A stretch of 64,000 bases of DNA, taken from NCBI RefSeq assembly GCF_007830265.1, contig NZ_VLKE01000001.1, positions 930,001 to 994,000 of the forward strand. The letters are read 5' to 3'. The position numbers and the translations under genes were made by a program. Shown one piece after another: positions 53,922 through 62,815 of the stretch (positions are counted from its first letter, which is position 1; each line of letters opens with the position of its first letter). The DNA comes from Micromonospora olivasterospora. Lineage in GTDB: Bacteria; Actinomycetota; Actinomycetes; Mycobacteriales; Micromonosporaceae. The notes beneath the pieces were generated by a model. It had not been told where the DNA came from and did not search any database. It saw only the letters and a list, made by a program, of their open reading frames with translations.

Positions 53922-55081
53922 GGGCGCTGTGCTGGCTCGGCGAGGACGGCCTGGCGGTACGGCAGGTGCCCGACCCGGAGCTGCGTAACGAGACCGACGC
54001 GATCGTCCGGGTGCGGCGCAGCGCCACCTGCGGGGCGGACCTGCCGCTGCTCGGCGGCCGGGTGCCCGAGCTGTCCGTCGGCGACGTGCTCGGCCACGAC
54101 TTCCTGGGCGAGGTGGTGGAGGTCGGGCCGCGGGTGCGCCGGCACCGGGTCGGCGACCGGGTGGTGGTGTGCTCGGGCGTCGCCTGTGGGCAGTGCTGGT
54201 ACTGCCGGGAGGGCCTGTACGCCTGCTGCGACAACGGCAGCACCGACCCGGCGGCGGGCGAGGCGGCGTGGGGGCAGCCCGTCGCCGGCTGCTTCGGGCG
54301 GCCCCGGGCCGGCGGCGGCTTCGCCGGCGGCCACGCCGAGTACGTGCGGGTGCCGTACGCGGACGTCGGGGCGTTCGCCGTGCCGGACCCGGTGGACGAC
54401 GACCGGGCCGTCTTCGCCTCGGACGCGGTGCCGGCCGGGTGGCTGGGGGCCGAGCTGGGCGAGGTGCGGCCCGGGGACGTGGTCGCGGTGTGGGGCGCGG
54501 GCGCGGTGGGGCAGATGGCGGCGCAGGCGGCCCTGCTGCGCGGCGCGGACCGGGTGGTGGTGATCGACCGGTACCCGGACCGGCTGCGGCTGGCCGAGCG
54601 GCACGTCGGGGCGGAGACGCTCGACTACCGGGCCGCCGACGTCCCCGCCGAGCTGCGGGAACGCAGCGGCGGCCGGGGCCCGGACGTGTGCGTCGAGGCG
54701 GTCGGCATGGCCTGGGACCACGGCCCGCGCTCGCTGGTCGACCGGTTCACCCGCTCCGCCGTCGCCCCGGACCGGCCGATCGCCGTACGCGAGGCGGTGC
54801 ACGCGTGCCGCAAGGGCGGCCGGGTCGTGGTGCTCGGCACGTTCACCGGGTTCGTCGACACGTTCCCGCTGGGCGCCGTCATGCACAAGGGGCTGAGTCT
54901 GCGCAGCGCCCGGCAGCACGGGCAGCGCTGGATCCCGATGCTGCTGGACCGGATCGCCCGGGGCGAGATCGCCACCGGCCACCTGGCCACCCACCGCCTC
55001 CCCCTGGAGCAGGCCCCGCTCGGCTACGACCTGTTCCGCGACCGCGCCGACGGCTGCCTCCGCGCGGTCTTCACGCCCTGA
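53918..55081 (+). CDS. Zinc-dependent alcohol dehydrogenase family protein
   Basis: The 387-residue protein starts at a GTG overlapping the previous stop. It has the catalytic-zinc Cys in RRSATCGADL, GHDFLGEVVEVG, a four-Cys structural zinc loop CGQCWYCREGLYACC and the NAD-binding VWGAGAVGQMAAQAALLRGA. The inserted helix region (HGPRSLVDRF) matches the formaldehyde-dehydrogenase-like subgroup. It oxidises an alcohol or glutathione- or mycothiol-like adduct with NAD(P). The true substrate is unknown. Confidence 0.88.
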   Translation: MRALCWLGEDGLAVRQVPDPELRNETDAIVRVRRSATCGADLPLLGGRVPELSVGDVLGHDFLGEVVEVGPRVRRHRVGDRVVVCSGVACGQCWYCREGLYACCDNGSTDPAAGEAAWGQPVAGCFGRPRAGGGFAGGHAEYVRVPYADVGAFAVPDPVDDDRAVFASDAVPAGWLGAELGEVRPGDVVAVWGAGAVGQMAAQAALLRGADRVVVIDRYPDRLRLAERHVGAETLDYRAADVPAELRERSGGRGPDVCVEAVGMAWDHGPRSLVDRFTRSAVAPDRPIAVREAVHACRKGGRVVVLGTFTGFVDTFPLGAVMHKGLSLRSARQHGQRWIPMLLDRIARGEIATGHLATHRLPLEQAPLGYDLFRDRADGCLRAVFTP

Positions 55082-55105
55082 ACCGTCCGATGGGAGACTC
55101 GGGGG

Positions 55106-56290
55106 ATGCGGACGCAGCGGCCGTACGACCTCGTCCTGTTCGGCGCGACCGGGTTCACCGGCGCGCTCACCGCCGAGTACCTGGCCCGGCACGCGCCGGA
55201 CGGGCTGCGCTGGGCCCTCGCGGGGCGCAACCCGGCGAAGCTGGCCGCCGTCCGGGACCGGCTCGCCGACATCGACCCGACGCTGGGCGACCTGCCGCTG
55301 CTGACCGCCGACGCCGCCGATCCCGGGTCGCTGCGGGCGGTCGCCGAGGCCGCCCGGGTGGTCGCCAGCACCGTCGGCCCGTACGTCCGGCACGGGGAGC
55401 CGCTGGTCGCCGCGTGCGCCCGCGCCGGCACCGACTACGTCGACATCACCGGCGAACCGGAGTTCGTCGACGAGACGTACGTGCGCCACCACGCCGAGGC
55501 GGTGCGCACCGGCGCCCGGCTGGTGCACAGCTGCGGCTTCGACTCGATCCCGCACGACCTGGGCGCCTGGTTCACCGTCAGGCGGCTGCCGCCGGACGCC
55601 CCGATCACCGTCGACGGGTTCGTCCGGGCCGGCGGCCGGTTCTCCGCCGGCACGTACCACTCGGCGCTGCTCGCGTTCTCCCGCGCGGCCGAGACGAGGC
55701 GGGCGGCGCGCGAGCGCCGGGCCGTCGAGCCGCGCCCGGAGGGCCGCCGGGTCCGGGCCGTGCCGGGCCGGGTGGGGCACTCCCGGGAGCTGGGCATGTG
55801 GGCGGTGCCGCTGCCGACCATCGACCCGCAGGTGGTGCGGCGGTCGGCGGCGGCCCGCCCCGAGTACGGGCCGGACTTCCGGTACCGGCACTTCGCCGCC
55901 GTGAAGCGGCTGCCGACGATCCTGCTCGCCGGCGCCGCGCTGGGCGGCCTGGCCGGGCTGACGAAGCTGCCGCCGACCCGGCGCTGGCTGCTCGGCCGGC
56001 TCTCCTCCGGGCAGGGCCCGACGGCGGAGCAGCGGGCGCGCTCCTGGTTCCGGGTGCGTTTCCTCGGCTCGGGCGGCGGCCGCCGGGTGGTCACGGAGGT
56101 GTCCGGCGGCGACCCCGGGTACGACGAGACCGCCAAGATGCTGGCCGAGTCGGCGCTCTGTCTGGCGCTGGACGACCTGCCGCCCACCTCGGGCCAGGTG
56201 ACCCCGGTGACGGCGATGGGCGACGCCCTCCTCGCCCGGCTCACGGCGGCCGGCCTCACCTTCCGGGTGCTGGAGCACGGCTCGGCTTGA
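55106..56290 (+). CDS. Saccharopine dehydrogenase-like NADP-binding protein
   Basis: The 394-residue protein starts with a Rossmann motif, LVLFGATGFTGALTAEYLAR, then ALAGRNPAKL, VVASTVGPYVRHGEPLVAAC and YVDITGEPEFVDE. This is the actinobacterial saccharopine-dehydrogenase/trans-acting enoyl reductase family, related to the mycobacterial protein that partners polyketide synthases. No polyketide synthase is in the window. Whether it reduces a lipid or another substrate is unknown. Confidence 0.85.
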   Translation: MRTQRPYDLVLFGATGFTGALTAEYLARHAPDGLRWALAGRNPAKLAAVRDRLADIDPTLGDLPLLTADAADPGSLRAVAEAARVVASTVGPYVRHGEPLVAACARAGTDYVDITGEPEFVDETYVRHHAEAVRTGARLVHSCGFDSIPHDLGAWFTVRRLPPDAPITVDGFVRAGGRFSAGTYHSALLAFSRAAETRRAARERRAVEPRPEGRRVRAVPGRVGHSRELGMWAVPLPTIDPQVVRRSAAARPEYGPDFRYRHFAAVKRLPTILLAGAALGGLAGLTKLPPTRRWLLGRLSSGQGPTAEQRARSWFRVRFLGSGGGRRVVTEVSGGDPGYDETAKMLAESALCLALDDLPPTSGQVTPVTAMGDALLARLTAAGLTFRVLEHGSA

Positions 56291-56317
56291 CCCTCGACCA
56301 GGTTGAGGCGACAGGAT
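56287..56317 (+). promoter_or_regulatory. MerR-type promoter with 19-bp spacer
   Basis: TTGACC (56287-56292) and CAGGAT (56312-56317) are 19 bases apart. The imperfect palindrome CTCGACCAGGTTGAG (56293-56307) lies inside the spacer, and the GTG follows seven bases after the -10 element. This is the same layout as at 31998. Confidence 0.6.
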
Positions 56318-56324
56318 CACCGGC

Positions 56325-56921
56325 GTGGAGAGCGAACTGCGCAGCATCGGCGAGCTGGCCCGGGCCAGCGGCCTGACGGTCAGCGCGCTGCGGTTCGCCC
56401 CGGCCGAGCTGGTCGACCGGGTACGCGCGCTGCTGGACACCACCGAGGAGACCGACGCGCACCTGCGGGTGGACGCCAGCGCTGTCTCCGTCTCGGTCGC
56501 CGGGCGGGAGGTCGCCGGGGCCGCCCTGCCGTACGACTTCCCCGACTACCGCCGGCTGCTGCGCGGCCACGTCGACGGCGCGGCGGCGTACCGGATCCCG
56601 GTGGACGTGCCGGCGCTGCGCGCGGCGCTCGCCGACGGCGGGCCGACCCTGGTCCGCCGGTACGAGGGCCGCGACGTGGCGGTGACCGTGCTCGGCCTGG
56701 ACGACCGGGGCGCGCTGCGGGTCCTCGACGGTGACGCGCTGGCCGCCGCCGAGCCGGACGAGCTGCGGTTCGGGGTGAACGGGCGGTACCTGCTCGACGC
56801 GTTGGACGCGGGCGACCGGGGCCAGTTGGTGCTGGAGCTGGACGGCCCGATCGCCCCGCTGGCCGTGCGCCGCCCGGACGACGAGGACGCGTTCTCCATC
56901 CTGATGCCGATCCGCCTCTGA
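56325..56921 (+). CDS. MerR N-terminus joined to a beta-clamp-like C-terminal domain (internal deletion)
   Basis: The 198-residue protein begins with the first helices of a MerR domain, SIGELARASGLTVSALRF. It then jumps directly to PAELVDRVRALLDTTEETDA and a domain resembling the DNA polymerase III beta-subunit-like region found in actinobacterial MerR proteins (YDFPDYRRLLRGHVDGAAAY, LRFGVNGRYLLDALDAGDRG, LMPIRL). The MerR wing and dimerisation helix, about 80-100 residues, are missing although the frame is intact. The MerR-type promoter is retained. It is either a remodelled protein or a silent pseudogene. Confidence 0.7.
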   Translation: MESELRSIGELARASGLTVSALRFAPAELVDRVRALLDTTEETDAHLRVDASAVSVSVAGREVAGAALPYDFPDYRRLLRGHVDGAAAYRIPVDVPALRAALADGGPTLVRRYEGRDVAVTVLGLDDRGALRVLDGDALAAAEPDELRFGVNGRYLLDALDAGDRGQLVLELDGPIAPLAVRRPDDEDAFSILMPIRL

Positions 56922-57028
56922 CAGCCGGGCAGGGCCCCGTCGTTCCGGGCCGGACCGGCCCCGGAGGGGCGCGACGGTAGCATCTGGGGGTCCCACCTGA
57001 CTCCCCGGACGGAGGCGTACGGAGCAGC

Positions 57029-58315
57029 ATGCTCGACATGGAGTTGATCCGGAAGGATCGCGAGGCGGTGGCGACCGCGCTGGCGAAGCGACTGGATCCC
57101 GCCGAAGTCAACCGGGCGCTGGACGAGCTCCAGCGGCTCGACCAGGAGCGCCGCGCCCTGATCACCGAGATCGACGCCGAGCGGCAGCGCCGCAAGGCGG
57201 AGGCCCGGGCGTACGCGGCAGCGAAGCGGGCCGGCACCGAGCCGGAGGTCTCCGCGCCGGAGGCCGGGCGCAAGCAGCTCGCCGAGCTGGAGTCCGAGCT
57301 GGACGGGGTGCAGTCCCGGCTGCGCGAGCGGATGAGCGAGCTGCCGAACGTGCCCGCCGACGACGTCGTCGCCGGGGGCAAGGAGGCCAACCGGGTCGTC
57401 AAGACCTTCGGCGCGCCGCCGGCCATCGAGGAGCTGCGCGACCATGTGGAGCTGAGCCGCGCGCTCGGCCTGGTCGACCACGAGCGTGGGGTCAAGCTCG
57501 GCGGCTCCGGCTTCTGGATGTACACGGGCATGGGCGCCCGGCTGGAGTGGGCGCTGGTCAACTGGCTGATCGAGCGGAACGTCGAGGCCGGGTACGAGTT
57601 CCTGCTCCCGCCGCACCTGCTGCTGGACACCGCCGGGTTCGCCGCCGGCCAGTTCCCCAAGTTCTACGACGACGTCTACCACCTGGACAAGCGGTCCGCC
57701 CCGCGCGGCCAGTTCCTGCTGCCCACGGCGGAGACGGCGATCCTCGGCGCGTTCCAGGATGAGATCCTGGACATTGCGAAGCTGCCGCTGAAGGTGTTCG
57801 CGTACACCCCGTGCTACCGGCGGGAGGCCGCCGGCTCGCACTCCGACGAGCGCGGCACGGTGCGCGGCCACCAGTTCAACAAGGTGGAGATCTTCCAGTT
57901 CACCCTGCCCGAGCAGGCCGACGCCGCGCTGGAGGAGATGGTCGGCCACGCGGAGAGCCTGGTCGAGGGGCTGGGCCTGCACTACCAGCGCAGCCTGCTC
58001 GCGGCCGGCGACGCCAGCGCCGCGATGCGCAAGACCCTCGACATCGAGGTCTGGATGCCGAGCACCGGCAAGTACAAGGAGGTGTCGTCGGTCTCCTGGG
58101 GCGGCGACTACCAGGCCCGCCGGGCGGCGATCCGCTACCGGGAGCCGGGCGGCAAGCAGACCCGCTTCGTGCACACGCTGAACGGCTCGGCGCTGGCCAC
58201 CAGCCGGCTGTTCCCGGCGATCCTGGAGCAGTTCCAGCAGCCCGACGGCTCGGTGCTGGTGCCGGAGGTGCTCCGCGACCGGCTCGGCACCGACCGGCTG
58301 ACGCCGGTCCGCTGA
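57029..58315 (+). CDS. serS: Seryl-tRNA synthetase
   Basis: The 428-residue class II enzyme has an N-terminal long coiled-coil tRNA-binding arm (about 30-105). Class II motif 2 is TPCYRREAAGSHSDERGTVR and motif 3 is LNGSALATSRLFPAILEQFQ. It charges serine onto tRNA and starts the selenocysteine route where present. GGAGCAGC precedes the ATG. A very strong terminator follows. Confidence 0.96.
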   Translation: MLDMELIRKDREAVATALAKRLDPAEVNRALDELQRLDQERRALITEIDAERQRRKAEARAYAAAKRAGTEPEVSAPEAGRKQLAELESELDGVQSRLRERMSELPNVPADDVVAGGKEANRVVKTFGAPPAIEELRDHVELSRALGLVDHERGVKLGGSGFWMYTGMGARLEWALVNWLIERNVEAGYEFLLPPHLLLDTAGFAAGQFPKFYDDVYHLDKRSAPRGQFLLPTAETAILGAFQDEILDIAKLPLKVFAYTPCYRREAAGSHSDERGTVRGHQFNKVEIFQFTLPEQADAALEEMVGHAESLVEGLGLHYQRSLLAAGDASAAMRKTLDIEVWMPSTGKYKEVSSVSWGGDYQARRAAIRYREPGGKQTRFVHTLNGSALATSRLFPAILEQFQQPDGSVLVPEVLRDRLGTDRLTPVR

Positions 58316-58323
58316 CCACACCC

Positions 58324-58360
58324 CGTCGGCGGGGGTCGGGTTACCCGACCCCCGCCGACG
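58324..58360. terminator. 17-bp perfect hairpin after serS
   Basis: CGTCGGCGGGGGTCGGG (58324-58340) pairs with 58344-58360 around TTA. It sits between serS and the convergent methyltransferase gene. Confidence 0.9.
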
Positions 58361-58423
58361 CATTTCCACCCTCACGTGCCCGCGCTGAACCTTCGCCCCG
58401 GGCGGCCGCCTGCGAGCAGCGCG

Positions 58424-59248
58424 CTACCGCCGGGCGGCGGCGGCCCGCTGGCGTGCCGATTCGTACAGCACGACGGTCGCGGCGGTCGCCGCGTTCAGGG
58501 AGCTGGCGGACCCGAACATGGGGATCCGGACGAGTTGGTCGCATGCCTCGCGCCAGCCGGAGCTGAGGCCGGTGGTCTCGTTGCCGATCAACGTCAGGGT
58601 GGGTTGTGTGAAGTCGTACTCGGCGGCGTCCAGGATGCCGCGCTCATCGGTTCCCACGATGCTCATGCCGATGCCGTCGGCGCGGACGTCAGCGACCCAG
58701 GATAGAACGGCCTGGTGGGAGGGCACCCGGACCACGGGCAGGGCGAACAGCGAGCCGGTGCTCGCCCGGACCGCCTTCGGGTCGTACACGTCGGCGGCGT
58801 GGCCGGTGACGATGACGCCGCCGGCGCCGAAGGCGTCCGCCGACCGAACGAGGGTCCCGATATTGCCGGGGCTGGTGGGCCGATCGAACACGACGGTGAG
58901 CATGGTCGGACCGACCGGGATGCGGCGCAGGTCGTCCTCCGGCAGCGCGACCACGGCCAGCAGCTCTGGCACCGCGTCTGCCTTACCTCCCAGTTCGTGC
59001 ATCAGTTCACGCGAGACGGCGAACCTCTCGGCCCGGACTGTGTCCAGGGCCTCGCGTGCCCAGCCGGACAGCTGAGCGCTGGTGTCGTAGAGCAGCTCCC
59101 GGATCTGCCAGCCGTGTTCGACGGCCATGGTGATCGGGCGCACGCCCTGCACGAGGAACTCGCCGCGTCGCTGCCGCTTGGTCCGATTGTCGAGGAGAGC
59201 TTTCCATTGCTGGAACCGCGCATTGCGGCCACTCACTCGCAGAACCAC
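58424..59248 (-). CDS. TrmH/SpoU-family RNA 2'-O-methyltransferase
   Basis: The 274-residue SPOUT protein has NRTKRQRRGEFLVQGVRPIT at the N-terminus. The knotted-fold SAM motifs are DRPTSPGNIGTLVRSADAFG, LIGNETTGLS and IPMFGSASSLNAATAATVVL. It methylates a ribose in rRNA or tRNA; the target is not predictable. The GTG at 59248 starts where the family alignment begins, with GGAGG upstream; an ATG at 59284 would add 12 residues. Confidence 0.88.
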   Translation of the reverse strand: MVLRVSGRNARFQQWKALLDNRTKRQRRGEFLVQGVRPITMAVEHGWQIRELLYDTSAQLSGWAREALDTVRAERFAVSRELMHELGGKADAVPELLAVVALPEDDLRRIPVGPTMLTVVFDRPTSPGNIGTLVRSADAFGAGGVIVTGHAADVYDPKAVRASTGSLFALPVVRVPSHQAVLSWVADVRADGIGMSIVGTDERGILDAAEYDFTQPTLTLIGNETTGLSSGWREACDQLVRIPMFGSASSLNAATAATVVLYESARQRAAAARR

Positions 59249-59512
59249 TGTCAACCCCGCCTCCGTCGCATGTAGCCCGCCCATGCCCTGCCTGCCACAC
59301 CTCACCGGTCTCGGGGCGGACCTTCGGCAGCGCAGCGGGAACGTGCCCAGCGAGTAGCGCGGCTCCCAGCGTCCCGCGCCGACGAGCAGATCGTACGCGT
59401 ACGTCGGACGGAGGCTTGATGATCTCGGCACTCCGTCCCGCCCGGCGGCCACCAGGATGGCCCTGCCCGGGCGACGAGGATCCCAGTAGGCGAAGCGATA
59501 CATGTCCATGCG
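59249..59512. other. Intergenic region upstream of the TrmH-type gene
   Basis: No gene is called in this interval. A minus-strand frame in it (MDMYRFAYWDPRRPGRAILV ... YAYDLLVGAGRWEPRYSLGT) flows into the methyltransferase frame without a stop. It may be a decayed upstream gene, but I cannot match it to a family. Confidence 0.35.
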
Positions 59513-59542
59513 TTGACAGGTTCTGCAACGCGCTTGTAACCT
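59513..59542 (+). promoter_or_regulatory. Amylase promoter with LacI-type operator
   Basis: TTGACA (59513-59518) and TAACCT (59537-59542) are 18 bases apart, a good sigma-70-type promoter. Between them lies an imperfect palindrome centred on CGCG, TGCAACGCGCTTGTA. This resembles LacI/MalR-family operators that control Streptomyces amylase genes, so maltose-dependent derepression is likely. Confidence 0.6.
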
Positions 59543-59636
59543 TGCCGAAAATTTCAGCCATGACCTGCAAGATTCCGGCACCAGAGGCGTCTTCCCCCGC
59601 CGCACCGCCCCGTCCCCCGATCCCGTAGGAGTTTCG

Positions 59637-61082
59637 ATGCGTCGACGTCGAGGCCGCTCCGCGGCGCTCGCCCTGGGCCTGATCGCCGGCCTGATCGCAC
59701 CGACCGCCCTCGCGGCGCCCCCGGCCGCCGCGGCACCGTCCGGCACGAAGAAGGTCATCGCGAACCTGTTCGAGTGGAACTGGCCGAGCGTGGCCAGCGA
59801 GTGCACCAACGTGCTGGGCCCGAAGGGGTACGGCTTCGTCCAGGTCTCCCCGCCGCAGGAGCACGTCCGGGGCAACCAGTGGTGGGTGGCGTACCAGCCC
59901 GTCAGCTACCGGATCGAGTCCCGCAAGGGCACCCGGGCGCAGTTCCAGTCCATGGTGAACACGTGCCACGCCGCCGGGGTGAAGGTGATCGTGGACGCGG
60001 TGATCAACCACATGTCCGGCCAGGACGCCGGAGGCACCGGCTGGGCCGGCTCGTCGTACGGCCACTACGACTACCCGGGCATCTACCAGTCGCAGGACTT
60101 CCACTACTGCGGTCGCAACGGCAACAACGACATCGCCAACTACTTTGACCGGTACGAGGTGCAGAACTGCGAGCTGGTCAACCTCGCCGACCTCGAGACC
60201 GAGTCGGACTACGTCCGGTCGAAGATCGCCGGGTACCTGAACGACCTGCTCTCGCTCGGCGTGGACGGGTTCCGGCTGGACGCCAGCAAGCACATGCCGG
60301 CCGCCGACATCGCCGGGATCAGGGCCAGGCTCTCCCGGTCGGCGTACATCGTGCAGGAGGTCATCTACGGCCCCGGCGAGCCGATCCTGCCGACCGAGTA
60401 CACCGGCAACGGCGACGTACACGAGTTCCGGTACGGCAAGGACCTCGCCCGGGTGTTCCGCAGCGAGCGGCTGGCGTACCTGAAGAACTTCGGCGAGGGG
60501 TGGGGCCACCTACCGAGCGCCTCGGCGGCGGTGTTCGTGGACAACCACGACACCCAGCGCGAGGGCGGCGTGCTGACGTACCACGACCGGGGCATCTACG
60601 CCCTGGCCAACGCCTTCATGCTGGGCTGGCCGTACGGCTCCCCCACGGTCATGTCCAGCTACACGTTCGGCAACCGCGACCAGGGCCCGCCCTCCGACGG
60701 CACCAACAAGACCCTGAACACCACCTGCTACTCGGGCTGGGAGTGCGAGCACCGCTGGCGGGTCATCCTCAACATGGTGGGCTTCAACAACGCCACCCAG
60801 GGCGCCGGCGTCGCCAACTGGTACGACAACGGCTACCAGCACATCGCCTTCAGCCGCGCCGGCAAGGGCTACCTGACGATCAACGACGAGGACTTCGCGG
60901 TCAACGGCCGGTCGTACTACACGGGGCTGCCCGCGGGCCGGTACTGCGACATCATCCACGGCGACTTCAGCAACGGCTCGTGCAGCGGACCGGTGATCAC
61001 GGTTGACGGCAGCGGCTGGTTCGCCGCCAACGTCCCGGCCCACGACGCGGTCGCCATCCACGTCGGCGCCAAGCTGAGCTGA
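59637..61082 (+). CDS. Secreted alpha-amylase (GH13)
   Basis: The 481-residue protein has a twin-arginine-like or Sec signal (MRRRRGRSAALALGLIAGLI, cleavage near AAAA) and a GH13 barrel. Catalytic residues are visible: nucleophile Asp215 in DGFRLDASKH, acid/base Glu241 in IVQEVIYG and Asp305 in VDNHDTQ. The C-terminal beta domain ends near 481 without a starch-binding domain. It hydrolyses internal alpha-1,4 bonds of starch outside the cell. The close match of NLFEWNWPSVASEC to Streptomyces amylases supports the assignment. Confidence 0.95.
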   Translation: MRRRRGRSAALALGLIAGLIAPTALAAPPAAAAPSGTKKVIANLFEWNWPSVASECTNVLGPKGYGFVQVSPPQEHVRGNQWWVAYQPVSYRIESRKGTRAQFQSMVNTCHAAGVKVIVDAVINHMSGQDAGGTGWAGSSYGHYDYPGIYQSQDFHYCGRNGNNDIANYFDRYEVQNCELVNLADLETESDYVRSKIAGYLNDLLSLGVDGFRLDASKHMPAADIAGIRARLSRSAYIVQEVIYGPGEPILPTEYTGNGDVHEFRYGKDLARVFRSERLAYLKNFGEGWGHLPSASAAVFVDNHDTQREGGVLTYHDRGIYALANAFMLGWPYGSPTVMSSYTFGNRDQGPPSDGTNKTLNTTCYSGWECEHRWRVILNMVGFNNATQGAGVANWYDNGYQHIAFSRAGKGYLTINDEDFAVNGRSYYTGLPAGRYCDIIHGDFSNGSCSGPVITVDGSGWFAANVPAHDAVAIHVGAKLS

Positions 61083-61097
61083 GCAGGGCCGTCCCGA

Positions 61098-61128
61098 GGC
61101 GTCCCCGCCCACGGCGGGCGGGGACGCC
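61098..61128 (+). terminator. Terminator hairpin after amylase gene
   Basis: GGCGTCCCCGCCC (61098-61110) pairs perfectly with 61116-61128 around ACGGC, 15 bases after the amylase stop. Confidence 0.85.
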
Positions 61129-61213
61129 GACCCGTCTCCGCTCGACGCGTTCCCCGCCCCCGAGGGCGGGTAACCGTGCCGGGTCCGCGTCGCGACAGCG
61201 GGGGGTTGAGGGG

Positions 61214-62065
61214 ATGAATACCACGCCAAAGGGACGGGTCGACACGATCGTGCTCCTCCACGGGCTCTGGATGACGCCCCGGAGCTGGGAGAACTGGGCC
61301 GAGCGCTACCGGTCACGCGGCTTCCGGGTGCTGACCCCCGCCTGGCCGGGAATGGACCGTGAGGTCGAGGCGCTGCGGGAGGATCCGGGCCCCATCGCAA
61401 GCCTGACCATGGACCAGATCATCGACCACTACGCCGCGATCATCGAGAGGCTGCCGACGCCGCCGATCGTGATGGGCCACTCCTTCGGCGGCCTGTTCGC
61501 CCAGGTCCTGCTCGACCGGGGGCTCGGCGCCGTGGCGGTCGGGGTGCACCCGGCGCCGATCAAGGGCGTGGTCCGGCTCCCGGTGAGCACGCTGCGCGCC
61601 GCGTACCCCGTGCTCCGCAGCCCCCGGAACCGGCACCGCGCCGTGCCGATCACCCCCGAGGAGTTCCGGTACGCCTTCGGCAACACCCTGAGCGCCGAGG
61701 ACTCCGACCGGGCCTGGCAGCGGTACGCCGTACCGGCGGCCGGGCACGTGCTCTTCGAGGGCGCGTTCGCGAACCTGAACCCGGACTCGGCGGCCGGGGT
61801 GGACAACGGCAACGACGAGCGGGGGCCACTGCTGCTGATCGGCAGCGACCTGGACCACGTGGTGCCGGCCGCGGTGGTGAAGGCGGTCGCCGGCCTGTAC
61901 CAGAAGTCGCGGGCCATCACCTACTACCACGGGTTCCCGGGACGGTCCCACTTCACTGTCGGCGAGCCCGGCTGGGAGCAGGTGGCCGACTACGCCCTGG
62001 ACTGGTCGGTGGAGATGGCGAACACCCGCGCCCCGGCGATCGTCGGCGAGGCCCCCCACTGGTGA
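61214..62065 (+). CDS. Alpha/beta hydrolase (lipase-like)
   Basis: The 283-residue protein has VLLHGLWMTPRSWENW, the nucleophile elbow VMGHSFGGLFAQ, an Asp in IGSDLDHVV and a late His in GRSHFTV. This is a complete catalytic triad. The HGLW start is typical of a group of actinobacterial lipase or esterase-like proteins. No signal peptide is visible, so it is cytoplasmic. Confidence 0.87.
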   Translation: MNTTPKGRVDTIVLLHGLWMTPRSWENWAERYRSRGFRVLTPAWPGMDREVEALREDPGPIASLTMDQIIDHYAAIIERLPTPPIVMGHSFGGLFAQVLLDRGLGAVAVGVHPAPIKGVVRLPVSTLRAAYPVLRSPRNRHRAVPITPEEFRYAFGNTLSAEDSDRAWQRYAVPAAGHVLFEGAFANLNPDSAAGVDNGNDERGPLLLIGSDLDHVVPAAVVKAVAGLYQKSRAITYYHGFPGRSHFTVGEPGWEQVADYALDWSVEMANTRAPAIVGEAPHW

Positions 62066-62105
62066 GGTTCAGGTGGCACGAACCGGGCCGGCTCGGCGAG
62101 CACCG

Positions 62106-62240
62106 TCAACGCCACCGAACCCGCCGGGCGCACTCGCCGTCGTGGTCCGGCCGGAGCAGGCACCGCCGGCCGCCGGGCATGAGCCGGTCGCAGAAGACCT
62201 GATGACGTACGTTCTGGTCGTCCTCGGCCGAGACGGTGGT
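62106..62240 (-). CDS. Possible small Cys-rich protein
   Basis: A minus-strand frame ends TTVSAEDDQNVRHQVFCDRL then MPGGRRCLLRPDHDGECARR. The C-x(n)-C-LLRPDHDG-x-C pattern resembles small actinobacterial zinc-binding-like proteins. No good start codon with a ribosome site is found, so the 5' boundary is uncertain and the gene may be a fragment. Confidence 0.3.
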   Translation of the reverse strand, partial: TTVSAEDDQNVRHQVFCDRLMPGGRRCLLRPDHDGECARRVRWR

Positions 62241-62251
62241 GTCCCCAGGTT

Positions 62252-62512
62252 CTGACTTTTTCCGCCGGACTGCACGCCGGGGCGATGACCGGTGCCTTCT
62301 CGATCCTGGAGTTCCCCTTGGATACCAACGGCAAGGAGATGGAGCCGCCGGTGGTCTACCTGGAGAGCGCCACGGGAGCGATCTACCTCGACAAGTCCCA
62401 CGAGGCCGCCGCATACAACGCGATCTGGGCCGACATGGCGGGCCGCACCCTCAACGAATCCCGCTCGAAGAGCTTCATCCAGCAAGTCGCAGAGGAGTAC
62501 TCCCGTGCCTGA
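62252..62512 (+). pseudogene. DUF5753 regulator, C-terminal fragment without HTH
   Basis: The frame reads LTFSAGLHAGAMTGAFSILE and VVYLESATGAIYLDKSHEAA through to YSRA. This is the end of the DUF5753 domain of Scr1-type regulators, which normally have an N-terminal helix-turn-helix and about 270-290 residues. The first 190 residues or so are missing. An ATG at 62285 could express a 75-residue remnant. Confidence 0.75.
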
Positions 62513-62705
62513 CCTGACCGGTGCGATCTGGCGCAAGTCGACCCGCAGCAACAACGGCGGTGACTGCGTCGAGGTCGCCGGCAACCTCCCCGGCATCGTC
62601 GGGCTTCGAGACAGCAAGGATCCGACCGGCGCGACACTGACGTTCATTTCGACGGCGTGGGCCACCTTCGTCGAAGGCGTCAAGGGCAACTCATTCCGCC
62701 GTTGA
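62505..62705 (+). CDS. DUF397 domain protein
   Basis: A GTG start overlapping the previous stop by eight bases gives 66 residues: VPDLTGAIWRKSTRSNNGGD, CVEVAGNLPGIVGLRDSKDP, and so on. W-R-K-S-T-R-S and C-V-E-V-A are the hallmarks of DUF397, a small protein that nearly always follows a DUF5753 regulator. Its partner is truncated here, so it is probably an orphan. Confidence 0.88.
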   Translation: MPDLTGAIWRKSTRSNNGGDCVEVAGNLPGIVGLRDSKDPTGATLTFISTAWATFVEGVKGNSFRR

Positions 62706-62815
62706 TCGGCCCGCGCCGATAGCCTGTTTCTGACGTCAGCAGCGGCTCTCCTGACCCCGGCCGGTCAGTCATGAACACGGACGACGGGCGAGTTGGCGTT
62801 TGGCAGGATGTGATC

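Noticed and set aside
53258..56443. Frame of about 1060 codons antisense to the dehydrogenase region
   Set aside because: Low-complexity Arg/Pro/Gly composition and no motifs; real genes lie on the plus strand.
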